DNA of 44,246 nt from Ruminococcaceae bacterium UBA1405 (lineage in GTDB: Bacteria > Bacillota > Clostridia > Oscillospirales > Ruminococcaceae): assembly GCA_002305685.1 (NCBI GenBank), contig DBQB01000053.1:1-44246 (forward strand), given 5' to 3'. The translations under genes were made by a program, and so were the position numbers. Below the pieces are notes generated by a model, which ran no database searches, was not told the DNA's origin, and was given only the letters and a program-made list of their open reading frames with translations. Position 1 is the stretch's first letter. Each line of letters starts with the position of its first letter. Positions 44,153 through 44,246 of the stretch are shown here, in pieces.

Positions 44153-44246
44153 TATTGGATTTCTAATTGATTTTTGACCTTCCAGTAACATTATCAATCT
44201 GCGAATTGATAAATAAGACTATAAAAAGGGTCCGTTGCAAAATGGT

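Noticed and set aside
1..44246. tRNA, rRNA, CRISPR arrays, insertion sequences or prophage genes
   Set aside because: Looked for on both strands; no repeat-spacer pattern, transposase motif, cloverleaf or rRNA stretch was recognised.

Overview
The window looks like chromosome from a gut-type Clostridia bacterium (Firmicutes/Bacillota, Oscillospiraceae/Ruminococcaceae-like). This is inferred from strong AGGAGG-type ribosome sites, frequent TTG and GTG starts, lipobox lipoproteins, PadR/DUF2812, DegV, YitT and Trk genes, and an LplB/YtcP-type sugar importer. No rRNA, tRNA, CRISPR array, insertion sequence or phage gene was seen. By eye, roughly the first 29 kb is moderately GC-rich, and about 29.4-43 kb is clearly more AT-rich.

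Layout. Positions 1-3.9 kb (minus strand) hold an M13 zinc peptidase lipoprotein with S-layer-homology-like repeats, a short repeat protein and an ECF-like sigma factor, followed at the window edge by what may be the start of an anti-sigma gene. Positions 4.1-13.3 kb are mostly housekeeping: a penicillin-binding protein, DegV, an Fn3-like lipoprotein with a DUF2752 protein, serine hydroxymethyltransferase, an SDR, a PadR/DUF2812 pair with a clear dyad operator, and TspO. Positions 13.4-17.4 kb are a four-gene minus-strand operon (2-hydroxyacid dehydrogenase relative lacking catalytic residues, MFS transporter, esterase, YitT) whose promoter carries a 17-bp palindrome. Positions 17.6-20.5 kb encode the Trk potassium system.

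From 20.9 to 44.1 kb most genes suggest breakdown of an acidic plant or host polysaccharide. They are a very large glycoside hydrolase, a PL22 oligogalacturonate lyase, a sugar isomerase/epimerase-like protein, an intact D-2-hydroxyacid dehydrogenase, two tandem heparinase II/III-type proteins, an SDR, a membrane-anchored AraC-type sensor-regulator, a three-gene ABC sugar importer, an alpha/beta esterase and an SGNH esterase. The likely scheme is import of oligosaccharides, deacylation, lyase cleavage to unsaturated uronates, and reduction of the resulting keto-sugars. The exact polymer (pectin/rhamnogalacturonan, alginate-like or glycosaminoglycan-like) cannot be fixed from sequence alone.

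Inside this region sit a sodium-pump decarboxylase beta subunit, a 42-residue membrane peptide resembling a minimal gamma subunit, and a flavodiiron protein. The beta-subunit gene is preceded by a near-consensus promoter, a leader matching the yybP-ykoY manganese riboswitch, and a terminator whose 5' arm overlaps the aptamer's closing stem. That geometry predicts a manganese-activated ON switch for a sodium-pump subunit, and it is the most notable observation here.
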